Shown one piece after another: positions 30,777 to 39,726 of a stretch of DNA of 64,000 bases. Positions within the stretch are counted from its first letter, which is position 1, and each line of letters opens with the position of its first letter. Origin of the DNA: Herbaspirillum hiltneri N3 (lineage in GTDB: Bacteria; Pseudomonadota; Gammaproteobacteria; Burkholderiales; Burkholderiaceae_D). The notes under the pieces were generated by a model, which saw only the letters and a program-made list of their open reading frames with translations, was not told where the DNA came from and did not search any database. The stretch lies in contig NZ_CP011409.1 in assembly GCF_001267925.1 (NCBI RefSeq), positions 4,526,001-4,590,000 on the forward strand, given 5' to 3'. A program made the position numbers and the translations under genes.

Positions 30777-32036
30777 TCAGCGTGTGCTGTACGTGTTGCA
30801 AGTATTGCGATGCACGCAACCGCCCTGCATCACCAGCGAGAAGTGTTCGCCCTGCCCCCCCAGCAGATGGATGTCGTCCAGTGGATTACCGTCGACCACG
30901 ATCAGGTCGGCGCGCGCGCCGGCACGCACCGTGCCGAGTTCGCCCTCGCGCTGCAGGATGGCGGCGGCAATTGAAGTCGCCGACCGGATCGCTTCCAGAT
31001 TGCCGAGGATCTCGGCACGGATGACGAATTCCTGCGACTGGTCCTGGTGCATTTCGCCCAGCAGATCGGAACCGAAGCCCATTTGCACGCCGTGCTCGGC
31101 ATAAATCTTCAATGAATCGCGGCCGGCCTGGCGCACCGATTCGATCTTGGCCACCGACTCGGCCGGCAAGCCCAGGCGGGCACCGTCGCGCGCCAGCGAG
31201 TCATAGGTAACCAGCGTCGGCACCACGAATGCGCCATGCTCGCGCATCACGCGCGCAGCATCGGCATCCACCAGGTTGCCGTGCTCGATGGTGCGCACGC
31301 CGCAACGCACCGCGCGCGAAATCGCGCGGCCGGTGTAGGCATGCGCCATGACGTAAGTCTGTGCGGCCTCCGCTTCGGCCACGATGGCGCGGATTTCGTC
31401 TTCGCTGTATTGCGTGTTGCCGATCGGGTCGGTCGGCGATGCGACGCCGCCGGAGGCCATGATCTTGATCTGCGTCGCGCCCTTCTGGATCTCTTCACGC
31501 GCAGCCAGCCGCACGGCGTCGACGCCGTCCGCCACGCGCGCAATCGCACCGGCGCGGAAGGCGCAAGAGCAAGGCTCCAGCACATCCGAACGTGGACGGA
31601 AATCGCCATGCCCACCAGTCTGCGACAAGGCCTTGCCGGACGGGAAAATCCTCGGCCCCGGTACCAGCCCGATGGCAATGGCCTGCGCCAGTCCCCAGTC
31701 GGCGCCGCCGGCGTCGCGCACGGTAGTGAAGCCTCGGTTGAGCATCGCTTCGACAATCGGCAAGGCGCGGATCGACGTCAGCGAACCCGGTTGCAAGGCG
31801 TTCGCGCCCAGGTTCGCCAGCGATGCCAGCACGTGCACGTGGCAGTCGATCAGTCCCGGCATCACCGTCTTGCCGGTCACATCAATGCGTTGCACATCGG
31901 AGGCATCCGGCGCCTCGATGGGTGTCGAAGAGACCTCGATGATGCGGTCGTTTTCAATCAGGACATCGTGGCGAAGCAGCAGGCTGCCATACGCCGGATC
32001 GAGGACGTTACCGCCCTGCAGGAGAATCTTGGTCAT
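30777..32036 (-). CDS. Amidohydrolase family protein (imidazolonepropionase/prolidase-like)
   Basis: This encodes a 419-residue metal-dependent amidohydrolase. Metal ligands appear in VMPGLIDCHVHVLASLANLG (HxH), in MAHAYTGRAISRAVRCGVRT, in TIEHGNLVD and in FGSDLLGEM (final Asp). The family includes peptidases acting on Xaa-Pro or Xaa-Arg dipeptides and other cyclic-amide hydrolases. It lies 32 bases after the MFS transporter and just before a LysR gene. Together they read as an import-and-hydrolyse module for an amide-like compound of unknown identity. Confidence 0.87.
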   Translation of the reverse strand: MTKILLQGGNVLDPAYGSLLLRHDVLIENDRIIEVSSTPIEAPDASDVQRIDVTGKTVMPGLIDCHVHVLASLANLGANALQPGSLTSIRALPIVEAMLNRGFTTVRDAGGADWGLAQAIAIGLVPGPRIFPSGKALSQTGGHGDFRPRSDVLEPCSCAFRAGAIARVADGVDAVRLAAREEIQKGATQIKIMASGGVASPTDPIGNTQYSEDEIRAIVAEAEAAQTYVMAHAYTGRAISRAVRCGVRTIEHGNLVDADAARVMREHGAFVVPTLVTYDSLARDGARLGLPAESVAKIESVRQAGRDSLKIYAEHGVQMGFGSDLLGEMHQDQSQEFVIRAEILGNLEAIRSATSIAAAILQREGELGTVRAGARADLIVVDGNPLDDIHLLGGQGEHFSLVMQGGCVHRNTCNTYSTR

Positions 32037-32068
32037 GAAAAATCAAATCTGAAAAATGAAATCTGAAG

Positions 32069-33370
32069 CTAAGCGCGTTGCAAATACGACGGTTCGCGCA
32101 CGAAGCGTGTACCCGCCAGACTGATGGCGGCGGCGATCATCACGTAGAATGCCGGCGCCATGGTGCTGCCGGTGGCGGCGATCAGGCCGGTGATGATGAA
32201 GGAGGCGAAACCGCCGAAAATCGTCACCGCCAGGTTGTAGGCCACCGACAGGCCGGTCGACAACACCTTGGCCGGGAACAGTTCTGAGAAGGCAGCCAGA
32301 ATCGGGCCGGTGTAAGTGGCGATCAGGATGCCGAACACCAGCTGGAACACCAGCAGCGAACCGAGACCCGGCGCGTGGTTGATGTAAGCGAACATCGGAT
32401 ACGCCAGCACCAGGATCAGCAGTGCGGCACCCGACAACAGGCCGCGACGGCCGTAGCGATCGGCGAGGCGGCCCACCACTGGTGCGAACACCATGATGCA
32501 CAAACCGCCCACCATGCCGGCGATGAAGCCGGTCGACTGCGGCAGCTTGAGCACTTTGATGGAATAAGTCGGCATGTAGAACAGGAGTACGTAAGTACAG
32601 ACCGTCCACAGGATCACCATCGAAAAACTCGCCGTGGTTTCGCGCGGATAGTTGCGGATGATTTCCTTGAGCGGCGAGTCGGTCTTGTCCTTGGCTTCAA
32701 GGAAGGCAGGCGTTTCATCGAGGTGATGGCGAATGTAATAGCCGACCGGGCCGATGATGATGCCCAACAGGAACGGCAGACGCCAGCCCCAGCTCGCCAG
32801 CGCTTCGGGACTGAGGCTGCTGGTCACGAAGGTGCCGACTGCGGCGCCCAGCAACACGGCCACGCCGATGCTGGCCTGGATCCAGCTGGAATAAAAGGCG
32901 CGTTCCTTGACCGGCGCATATTCGGTCAGGAAGGCTGTGGCGCTGCCCATTTCTCCGCCGGCCGAAAAGCCTTGCAGCAGGCGCGCCACCACGATGATCA
33001 ACGGCGCGAACAGGCCGATCTGTTCATACGTCGGCGCGATGCCGATCAGCGTCGTACCGGCCGCCATCAGCAGGATGGTGAGCGACAGCGCCGCCTTGCG
33101 GCCGACGCGGTCGGCATAGATGCCTAGCAGGATGCCGCCGACCGGACGCATGAAGAAGCCGACACCGAAGGTCGCCACTGCCAACAGCAACGAGGTCAGT
33201 TCGTTACCGGTGGGGAAAAACAATTTGGCGATGATGACTGCGAAAAAACTGTAGACGGTGAAGTCGAACCATTCAAGGCCGTTGCCGATGACGGTGGCGA
33301 TGATGGCGCGTCGGCGCTGGTCGGTGCTGACGACAACCGGCGGCGCGGCGTAGGCGGTGTTGGCTTGCAT
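32069..33370 (-). CDS. MFS transporter, metabolite:H+ symporter type
   Basis: This encodes a 433-residue 12-helix inner-membrane transporter of the MHS (ProP/citrate) group. The family signature FSAGGEMGSATAFLTEYAP is present, as are the inter-helix basic motifs (YADRVGRKAAL, ADRYGRRGLLSG). I chose the ATG at 33368-33370 because GGGGAG precedes it; the longer frame adds 31 residues upstream. It is the first gene of the MFS/amidohydrolase/LysR set and probably imports the amidohydrolase substrate. Confidence 0.87.
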   Translation of the reverse strand: MQANTAYAAPPVVVSTDQRRRAIIATVIGNGLEWFDFTVYSFFAVIIAKLFFPTGNELTSLLLAVATFGVGFFMRPVGGILLGIYADRVGRKAALSLTILLMAAGTTLIGIAPTYEQIGLFAPLIIVVARLLQGFSAGGEMGSATAFLTEYAPVKERAFYSSWIQASIGVAVLLGAAVGTFVTSSLSPEALASWGWRLPFLLGIIIGPVGYYIRHHLDETPAFLEAKDKTDSPLKEIIRNYPRETTASFSMVILWTVCTYVLLFYMPTYSIKVLKLPQSTGFIAGMVGGLCIMVFAPVVGRLADRYGRRGLLSGAALLILVLAYPMFAYINHAPGLGSLLVFQLVFGILIATYTGPILAAFSELFPAKVLSTGLSVAYNLAVTIFGGFASFIITGLIAATGSTMAPAFYVMIAAAISLAGTRFVREPSYLQRA

Positions 33371-33531
33371 GGTTTCTCCCCTTGATATGTTCGTCCGATG
33401 ATAGGACGAGCAAGAAGCAAGCCGGAAATGATATCTGCGCATGTCGCCATGCTTGCAGCGCATGCATGCGGAAAAAATTTATAACAAATCCGCCGCCGCA
33501 GCGAGGCATGGGCATGAATTGAATGGGCATG

Positions 33532-33564
33532 AAAAAAGGCGCAATGCATTGCTGCATGCGCCTT
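33532..33564 (-). terminator. Terminator after aspS
   Basis: A 12-bp stem with one bulged A (33537-33549 with 33553-33564) is followed on the minus strand by a T-run (A-run 33532-33538). A second plain hairpin (GTCCACGCC at 33579-33587 with GGCGTGGAC at 33593-33601) lies between it and the aspS stop codon. Both fit the end of the aspS transcript. Confidence 0.82.
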
Positions 33565-33625
33565 CTTTCGACTTGCCCGTCCACGCCGATCAGGCGTGGA
33601 CGGTATCGTCATATTTCTGCTCTGC

Positions 33626-34460
33626 TTACGCCTTGATCGCCGGCTCCGCATTGCGCAAACGGATATGCAGTTCGCGCAGTTGCTTCTCGTCGACCGCCGA
33701 CGGCGCTTGCGTCAACAGATCTTGCGCGCGCTGGGTCTTCGGGAAAGCGATGACGTCGCGGATCGACTCGGCACCGGCCATCATGGTGACCAGACGATCC
33801 AGGCCGAAGGCGATGCCGCCGTGCGGCGGTGCGCCGTATTGCAGCGCATCCAGCAGGAAGCCGAACTTCAGGCGCGCTTCTTCGTCGTTGATCTTGAGCG
33901 CGCGGAACACCTTGCTCTGCACTTCGGCGCGGTGGATACGGACCGAACCACCGCCCATTTCCCAACCGTTCAGCACCAGGTCGTAGGCCTTGGCGATGGC
34001 GGCTGCCGGGTTGGTCGAGATGAAATCTTCGTGACCATCCTTCGGCGAGGTGAACGGGTGATGCAGGGCGACCCAGCGCTGGTTGTCTTCGTCGTATTCG
34101 AACATCGGGAAGTCGACCACCCACAGCGGGCGCCAGACGTCGTCGAACAGGCCGTTCTTCTTGCCGAAATCGCTGTGGCCGATCTTCACGCGCAGCGCGC
34201 CGATGGCGTCGTTGACCACCTTGGTCTTGTCGGCGCCGAAGAAAATCAGGTCGCCGTCTTGCGCGCCGGTCTTCTCGATGATCGCCGCCAGGGCTGCATC
34301 ATGCAGGTTCTTGACGATCGGCGATTGCAGGCCGTCGCGGCCCTTGGCCTTTTCATTGACCTTGATGTACGCCAGGCCCTTGGCGCCGTAGATGGCGACG
34401 AACTGAGTGTAGGCGTCGATTTCCGAACGCGGCATTTCCGCGCCGCCCGGCACGCGCAAG
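33626..34460 (-). CDS. aspS: Aspartyl-tRNA synthetase, C-terminal 277 residues only
   Basis: This is the C-terminal half of aspartyl-tRNA synthetase, which charges tRNA(Asp). Visible motifs are [15 protein letters not shown] and [18 protein letters not shown] of the bacterial insertion domain, class II motif 3 in [20 protein letters not shown], and [20 protein letters not shown]. The family is near 590-600 residues, so the anticodon-binding domain and class II motif 1 are absent. The frame changes abruptly at about 34,460 into an unrelated ABC-transporter gene on the other strand. Since the gene is essential, the break is more likely a join in the sequence than a real truncation. Confidence 0.93.
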
Positions 34461-34739
34461 TCGACCTATGCGTCGGCTGGCTACCAGAAGGCCTCGCCGT
34501 ATGCAGATTTCGTCCTCGACGCTATCCAGAGCGCGGACCCCGACAGTCCCACCCTCAAGCCGGTTCCTTACGTGGGCATCCAGCTTGTGACGATTCCGGA
34601 ATTTACCAGCATCGGCACGGTCACCGGCCAGGCCATCGCGCGCGCGCTGGTGGGCAGGAGCAGTGTGGAAAACGCGTTGAAGTCCGCGCAGACCATCACG
34701 ACGCGTCTGATGCAGCAGGGGCGCTACATCAAATACTGA
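34461..34739 (+). CDS. ABC sugar-type solute-binding protein, C-terminal fragment
   Basis: These 92 codons encode the C-terminal end of a periplasmic extracellular solute-binding protein (family 1 type). The reading frame is open from the join to TGA at 34737-34739 and contains [28 protein letters not shown] and the tail [13 protein letters not shown]. It has no start codon or ribosome binding site, and the missing N-terminal part would be about 320 residues. A strong terminator follows. Sugar or polyol uptake is the usual role of this family; the ligand cannot be inferred. Confidence 0.75.
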   Translation, partial: STYASAGYQKASPYADFVLDAIQSADPDSPTLKPVPYVGIQLVTIPEFTSIGTVTGQAIARALVGRSSVENALKSAQTITTRLMQQGRYIKY

Positions 34740-34760
34740 AGCGCTTGCGGGGGAAAGAAA

Positions 34761-34796
34761 AATGGCAGCCGGAGAAAACTCCGGCTGCCATTTTTT
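34761..34796. terminator. Bidirectional terminator between solute-binding protein and Aer
   Basis: A perfect 14-bp stem (34761-34774 with 34779-34792) has a four-base AAAA loop and is followed by T's (34791-34796) on the plus side. An A-rich run precedes it for the minus side. It separates two convergent genes. Confidence 0.92.
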
Positions 34797-34822
34797 GCTG
34801 CGATCCTGCAGTGCAGGAAGAC

Positions 34823-36385
34823 TTATTTATGCTGGAATTTGAATACCGAAATCGCCTGCAACAGGCGGCCGGTTTGTTCTTCCAGACTGCCTGCGGCAGC
34901 GGCGGCTTGTTCCACCAGAGCGGCATTCTGCTGCGTGCTTTCATCCATGTCGGTGACGGCCTGATGCACTTGCGTGATGCCGGCGCTTTGCTGCTGGGTG
35001 GCGACGGTGATTTCGTTCATGATGCCGGTCACGCGTTTGACCGATTCGACGATCTCGGTCATGGTGCTGCGCGCGTCGTCGACCAGGCGATTGCCGATAT
35101 CGACCTTTTCCACCGAGTCTTCGATCAGCGTCTTGATTTCCTTGGCGGCGCCGGCCGAACGCTGCGCCAGGCTGCGCACTTCGGAAGCCACGACCGCAAA
35201 GCCTCGGCCCTGTTCACCGGCGCGCGCTGCTTCGACGGCGGCGTTCAGCGCCAGGATATTGGTCTGGAAGGCGATGCTGTCGATCAGGCTGATGATGTCG
35301 ACGATCTTCTTCGACGATGCGCTGATTTCGCTCATCGTGGTGCCGGTCTTGGCGACCACGTCGCCGCCTTTGACCGCAATCGACGAGGCCGAGGCCGCCA
35401 GCTGGTTGGCCTGCAATGCGCTGTCGGCATTCTGGCGCACGGTGGCGGCCAGCTGTTCCATGCTGGACGCAGTCTCTTCCAGATTGGATGCCTGCGACTC
35501 GGTGCGGTGCGACAAGTCCATGTTGCCGGTGGCGATCTCGCGCGTAGCGCCGTTGATCGACTCGACGTTGGAGCGCACGTCGCCGATGATCGCGGTCAGG
35601 TTGATGTTCATCTGGCGCAATGCGCGCAACAGCCGGCCGATCTCGTCGTGGCGGTCGGATTCGGCGCGGTTCGACAAGTCGCCGCCGGTGATGGCGTAAG
35701 TAGCCAGCAGCGCCGCCTGGATCGGGCGCACCAGCGCACTGTGCAGCGCGTACCAGATGGTCAGCGTGATCAGCATGGTGGCGATGCAGATGGCGGTGTT
35801 GAGCATGCTGTGATCGGTCAGGAAGCTGACGCTCGCGGCCACCAGCTGCAGCCCCAGCAGCGTGATCATGGACAGGTTGATGCGGGTGTTCAGCTGGATC
35901 TTGCCGAGCTTGGCGATCCAGCCCTTGAAGCCGGTTCTGACGACGTTGCCCTGCTCGATGGCGATGCCCTTGGCCTTGCCCTTGCGCATGTCGGCGTACA
36001 GTTTTTCCGCGCCGGCGACGTCCTGGCGCGACGGCTTGGTACGCACCGACATGTAGCCGATGACCTGGCCTTTTTCGCGTACCGGCGTGATGTTGGCCAG
36101 CACCCAGTAATGATCGCCGCTCTTGCGGCGATTCTTGACCAGGCCGGTCCAGGGGATGCCCTTCTTGACGGTTTTCCACATGTCGGCGAAGGCTTCAGCC
36201 GGCATGTCGGGGTGGCGCACGATGTTTTGCGGTGCGCCCATCAGCTCTTCTTCGTGGAATCCGCTGACTTCGATGAAGTAGGGATTGACGTAGGTAATGT
36301 TGCCCTTCAGATCAGTTTTGGAGACGATCGATTTGCCGTCTTGTAATTCATACTCGGCATTGGTGACCGGCAGGTTCATGCGCAT
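34823..36385 (-). CDS. aer: Aer-like PAS-domain chemoreceptor
   Basis: This encodes a 520-residue aerotaxis-type receptor. The N-terminal PAS domain (about residues 10-120) has [20 protein letters not shown] and [20 protein letters not shown] and would bind FAD to sense redox state. A membrane-spanning hairpin lies at about 170-215, followed by HAMP and the cytoplasmic signalling domain with [19 protein letters not shown]. It has no periplasmic sensor domain, as expected for Aer. It is a single gene between a terminator and a BPSS1780 gene; no che genes are near. Confidence 0.9.
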   Translation of the reverse strand: MRMNLPVTNAEYELQDGKSIVSKTDLKGNITYVNPYFIEVSGFHEEELMGAPQNIVRHPDMPAEAFADMWKTVKKGIPWTGLVKNRRKSGDHYWVLANITPVREKGQVIGYMSVRTKPSRQDVAGAEKLYADMRKGKAKGIAIEQGNVVRTGFKGWIAKLGKIQLNTRINLSMITLLGLQLVAASVSFLTDHSMLNTAICIATMLITLTIWYALHSALVRPIQAALLATYAITGGDLSNRAESDRHDEIGRLLRALRQMNINLTAIIGDVRSNVESINGATREIATGNMDLSHRTESQASNLEETASSMEQLAATVRQNADSALQANQLAASASSIAVKGGDVVAKTGTTMSEISASSKKIVDIISLIDSIAFQTNILALNAAVEAARAGEQGRGFAVVASEVRSLAQRSAGAAKEIKTLIEDSVEKVDIGNRLVDDARSTMTEIVESVKRVTGIMNEITVATQQQSAGITQVHQAVTDMDESTQQNAALVEQAAAAAGSLEEQTGRLLQAISVFKFQHK

Positions 36386-36442
36386 CTTATTTCCCCGTGA
36401 CAGCTGCGTTGTGGTGGTTATTCTTGCTTTTCGGCAAGCACT

Positions 36443-37240
36443 TTACCTTGCGCCGTCGTTGCTCTCTGGAACAGGTGCTTCGTCGCGCGGGGGCTTGCCA
36501 AAGACTGCAGTGTAAGTTGGGTAAAAAGAGCAATACATGACCACGGTCAATATTATCGACAATGGCAGCAAAATAAACACGATCACCGTCATGTTGTTGA
36601 ACAGCAATGCAACAATGGTGCTGATGGTGGCCGGCAGCAGCACGCCGATCACCAGCCACGCCAGGCCGTAGACCGTGAATGCCTTGGCGGCGCGGCGCAC
36701 CGCGAAGAAGCTGTAGAACAGCGCCTTGCCCAGCGGCATCTTGTGCCAGGCGATCAGCGGCGCGGCGAACCAGAACGCCATGGCCGCCGGGATGTATACC
36801 AGCGCGGCCACGATCATGGCCAGACGCAGATTGCTGCCTTCGATGTCCCTGGGGTCCAGGCCGGGGCCGGTCATGGCTTTCCAGAAGGCGCCGCCGTCGA
36901 CCAGCGTCGAGACGGCGACCGCCGCGAAGGCCGCCAGCAGATACAGTACGCCCAGCGCCAGCAGCGTGCGCAGCGCCGGCGAACGGAAGCTCACCAGCAG
37001 CAGGCTTGGATAGACGCGTTTGCCTTCCTCGATCTGGCGGCAGGCTTGCATGAACGACATGGCGAACACCGGCACCAGGATCAGTGGCAGCAGCTGGCCG
37101 ATGATGGGCAAAATGCCCAGTGCCAGCATCAGGAACATGTAGCTCAGGAACAGCGTCGACACTTCCGCGGGTTGCTTGCGGAACAGCGCCAGGCCTTCCT
37201 TGACCCAGAGCCAGCCGGTTTTTGCAGGCAGTTTTTCCAT
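36443..37240 (-). CDS. BPSS1780 family membrane protein
   Basis: This encodes a 265-residue inner-membrane protein with several hydrophobic helices (for example LALGILPIIGQLLPLILVPV near residue 35 and PLSIILTVVMYC near the end). The start is MEKLPAKTGWLWVKEGLALF. Family members of unknown function lie directly after thrB in Burkholderiales. The start codon lies two bases after the thrB stop, so the two are translationally coupled here as well. Confidence 0.82.
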   Translation of the reverse strand: MEKLPAKTGWLWVKEGLALFRKQPAEVSTLFLSYMFLMLALGILPIIGQLLPLILVPVFAMSFMQACRQIEEGKRVYPSLLLVSFRSPALRTLLALGVLYLLAAFAAVAVSTLVDGGAFWKAMTGPGLDPRDIEGSNLRLAMIVAALVYIPAAMAFWFAAPLIAWHKMPLGKALFYSFFAVRRAAKAFTVYGLAWLVIGVLLPATISTIVALLFNNMTVIVFILLPLSIILTVVMYCSFYPTYTAVFGKPPRDEAPVPESNDGAR

Positions 37241-37241
37241 A

Positions 37242-37466
37242 TCAGTTCGGTCCCGGCAGCGGCGGTACGGCGCCGTTCACGCGCAACCGCAGGATGCGTT
37301 CGAAGTGTGTCGGATCGTGCGGCGTCAGCATTTCGGCGGCGCGCGGCAGGTAGAAATCATACAGGCGCGACAGCCAGAAGCGCAGCGCGGCGGCGCGCAG
37401 CATGGCGCTCCAGGCCTGCTGCTCGGCCGCACCGAATGGCCGCACCGCGTGATAGGCGTCCAGCAT
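37242..37466 (-). CDS. thrB: Homoserine kinase, C-terminal fragment
   Basis: These last 70 or so codons match the C-terminus of the ThrB homoserine kinase of the APH-fold type ([46 protein letters not shown]). The family is near 320-330 residues, so most of the enzyme, including the ATP-binding and catalytic segments, is missing. The frame continues without a break into fusA at 37,456-37,466, where the shared word MLDA (ATGCTGGACGC) joins the two. A BPSS1780 gene follows, as in native thrB loci. Confidence 0.85.
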   Translation of the reverse strand: MLDAYHAVRPFGAAEQQAWSAMLRAAALRFWLSRLYDFYLPRAAEMLTPHDPTHFERILRLRVNGAVPPLPGPN

Positions 37467-38297
37467 GGCTTGCACGCCCTTGTTCTTGAACGCGGTGCCG
37501 CACATCATCGGAACGATTTCGCTGGCGATGGTGCGCTGGCGAATCGCTGCCTTGATTTCTTCTTCGCTCAGGTCGCCGTCTTCCAGGTACTTGTTCATCA
37601 GCTCTTCGGATGCTTCAGCAGCCGCTTCGACCATGTTCTCGCGCCATTTTTGAGCTTCTTCCTTCAGATGCTCAGGAATGTCACGGTAGTCGAACTTCAT
37701 GCCCTGGGAAGCGTCATCCCAGTAGATCGCGCGCATCTTGACCAGATCGATCACGCCTTCGAAGTTGTCTTCGGCGCCGATAGGCACTTGCATAGGAATC
37801 GGGTTGGCCTTCAGGCGTGCACGCATCTGGTCGTACACCTTGAAGAAGTTCGCGCCGGTACGGTCCATCTTGTTGACGAACGCCAGACGTGGAACCTTGT
37901 ACTTGTTCGCTTGACGCCAGACCGTTTCCGACTGTGGCTGAACGCCGCCGACTGCGCAGTAAACCATGCAGGCGCCGTCGAGCACGCGCATCGAACGCTC
38001 AACTTCAATCGTGAAGTCAACGTGGCCCGGGGTGTCGATGATGTTGATGTGGTGAGCCGGGAAGTTGTTCGCCATGCCCTTCCAGAAACAGGTCGTCGCA
38101 GCCGAGGTAATGGTGATACCGCGCTCTTGCTCTTGTTCCATCCAGTCCATGGTGGCGGCGCCATCATGCACTTCACCGATCTTGTGGTTCACGCCCGTGT
38201 AGAACAGAACGCGCTCAGTCGTCGTTGTCTTACCGGCGTCAATGTGAGCGGAAATACCGATGTTGCGGTAGCGCTCAATGGGGGTCTTGCGAGCCAT
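37456..38297 (-). CDS. fusA: Elongation factor G, N-terminal part only
   Basis: This encodes about the first 280 residues of EF-G, the ribosomal translocase GTPase. The GTPase motifs are [19 protein letters not shown] (G1), [10 protein letters not shown] (G2), [18 protein letters not shown] (G3) and [14 protein letters not shown] (G4). The genuine protein is near 700 residues, so domains II-V are missing. After [11 protein letters not shown] the frame becomes homoserine kinase. The context upstream (rpsG, rpsL) is the normal str operon. Confidence 0.95.
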
Positions 38298-38423
38298 GAT
38301 TTATTCCTAAGTCTTTAATGCGCGAAACCGAGCGCCATTTTTGTAAAATAGTCGCTCGGCTCGAACAAATTTAGATACAAGCGAAGTCTTTCCAAAAAAG
38401 CCGGAAAGCCCCGCGCAGTCTTG

Positions 38424-38894
38424 TTAGAAGCGGAAGTGCGAGAACGCCTTGTTCGCTTCAGCCATACGGTGAACTTCGTCACGCTTCTTCATCGCACCGC
38501 CACGGCCTTCAGCCGCTTCGATCAACTCGCCACCCAGACGTTGCGGCATGGACTTTTCGCTACGCTTGTTTGCGGCTTCGCGCAACCAACGCATCGACAA
38601 CGCCATACGACGGACTGGACGCACTTCCACCGGAACCTGGTAGTTGGCGCCGCCGACGCGGCGGGACTTCACTTCGACCAGCGGCTTGCAGTTGTTCAGC
38701 GCAGCGGAGAACACTTCCAGCGGGTCTTTACCGGTTTTGGTTTGGATATGGTCGAACGCACCGTAGATGATGTTTTCAGCGACCGACTTCTTGCCGGACA
38801 GCATCAACACGTTGACGAACTTAGCAACTTCAACATTGCCGAACTTTGGATCAGGCAGGATATCCCGCTTGGGTACTTCACGACGACGTGGCAT
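38424..38894 (-). CDS. rpsG: 30S ribosomal protein S7
   Basis: This encodes a 156-residue S7, which binds the 3' domain of 16S rRNA and starts assembly of the 30S head. [20 protein letters not shown] and [20 protein letters not shown] are standard bacterial sequences, and the length is normal. It lies between rpsL and fusA in the usual str order. In other bacteria S7 represses this operon by binding its mRNA in the rpsL-rpsG gap; here that gap (38,895-39,041) is 147 bases, long enough for such a site. Confidence 0.97.
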   Translation of the reverse strand: MPRRREVPKRDILPDPKFGNVEVAKFVNVLMLSGKKSVAENIIYGAFDHIQTKTGKDPLEVFSAALNNCKPLVEVKSRRVGGANYQVPVEVRPVRRMALSMRWLREAANKRSEKSMPQRLGGELIEAAEGRGGAMKKRDEVHRMAEANKAFSHFRF

Positions 38895-39041
38895 TTCAAT
38901 TCCTTTCAGTCTTCAGTTGAGCGCGCAGATAAACTCTTGCCGCACTCGCGGACGGCCATCATAGCCACCCACTTACTCGGCCCGTTACGGACCGACACAT
39001 TTCACCAGGCTTGCGCCCGACAAAAAACAAATTACTCGATG

Positions 39042-39425
39042 TTACTTTTTAGCTGCCTTGGCGCGCTTGGCACCGTACTTCGAGCGAGCTTGCTTACGAT
39101 CCTTGACGCCTTGGGTATCCAGAGCACCGCGAACCATGTGGTAACGCACACCCGGCAAATCCTTCACACGGCCGCCGCGCAACAGCACGACGCTATGTTC
39201 TTGCAGGTTGTGGCCTTCACCACCGATGTACGAAATCACTTCGAAGCCGTTGGTCAAACGCACTTTTGCAACCTTACGCAAAGCGGAGTTTGGCTTTTTA
39301 GGAGTCGTTGTGTAAACACGGGTACATACGCCGCGTTTTTGCGGGCTGTTTTCCAGCGCCGGCGATTTGCTTTTCACGGTCGCGGAGACACGTGGGTTGC
39401 GAATCAATTGATTGATGGTTGGCAT
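39042..39425 (-). CDS. rpsL: 30S ribosomal protein S12
   Basis: This encodes a 127-residue S12, part of the decoding centre. The standard [20 protein letters not shown] beginning, [20 protein letters not shown] and [17 protein letters not shown] are present. Both lysines commonly mutated in streptomycin resistance (in PKKPN and in RVKDLPG) are the wild-type residue. It is the first gene of the str operon, with about 300 bases of upstream leader and promoter space. Confidence 0.97.
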   Translation of the reverse strand: MPTINQLIRNPRVSATVKSKSPALENSPQKRGVCTRVYTTTPKKPNSALRKVAKVRLTNGFEVISYIGGEGHNLQEHSVVLLRGGRVKDLPGVRYHMVRGALDTQGVKDRKQARSKYGAKRAKAAKK

Positions 39426-39636
39426 CGTTTTATATCCAACAAAATTTACGACGTTAATAACATTAATTCCAGAAACGGTTGCCCGGAATTAAACAAGAAA
39501 CTTGCACGGAAGAAACCTGTGCACACCGATTTTAGAGAAAACGAGAGAAGCGCCGAAGAAAGCCGGAAGCAGACCAAAGAACGCTTAAGCTCAGGAGAGC
39601 CCAAATTCGAGAACTCGCGAGTATATGCCTGAAACG

Positions 39637-39672
39637 CAAAAGGGTCAAGGGCAGCTCCCTGCGCCCTGACCC
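39637..39672 (-). terminator. Terminator after the HmuS-like gene (in the rpsL upstream region)
   Basis: A 10-bp stem with one bulged A (39642-39652 with 39663-39672) is followed on the minus strand by a short T-run (A-run 39638-39641). It lies 55 bases after the HmuS-like stop codon. The remainder of the gap 39,426-39,726 holds no gene and must carry the rpsL promoter, which I could not place with confidence. Confidence 0.75.
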
Positions 39673-39726
39673 CCGTGACTGTTTTACGACGTTTTTGCCA
39701 CTTTTTTAATCAAGCGGTGCCAAACC

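Noticed and set aside
34455-34466. A GTCGAC (SalI-type) site at one join and GAATTC (EcoRI-type) at another, suggesting cloning joins
   Set aside because: The other two joins have no recognisable site, and both hexamers are common by chance or belong to codons of the native genes. Short-overlap joins explain all four better.
36386-36480. Sigma-28 promoter for the Aer-like receptor (TAAAG and GCCGAAAA words)
   Set aside because: The two words are only about two bases apart, whereas the flagellar sigma factor needs about 11.
39160-39310. Possible streptomycin-resistance changes in rpsL
   Set aside because: Both key lysines (in PKKPN and RVKDLPG) are wild type.
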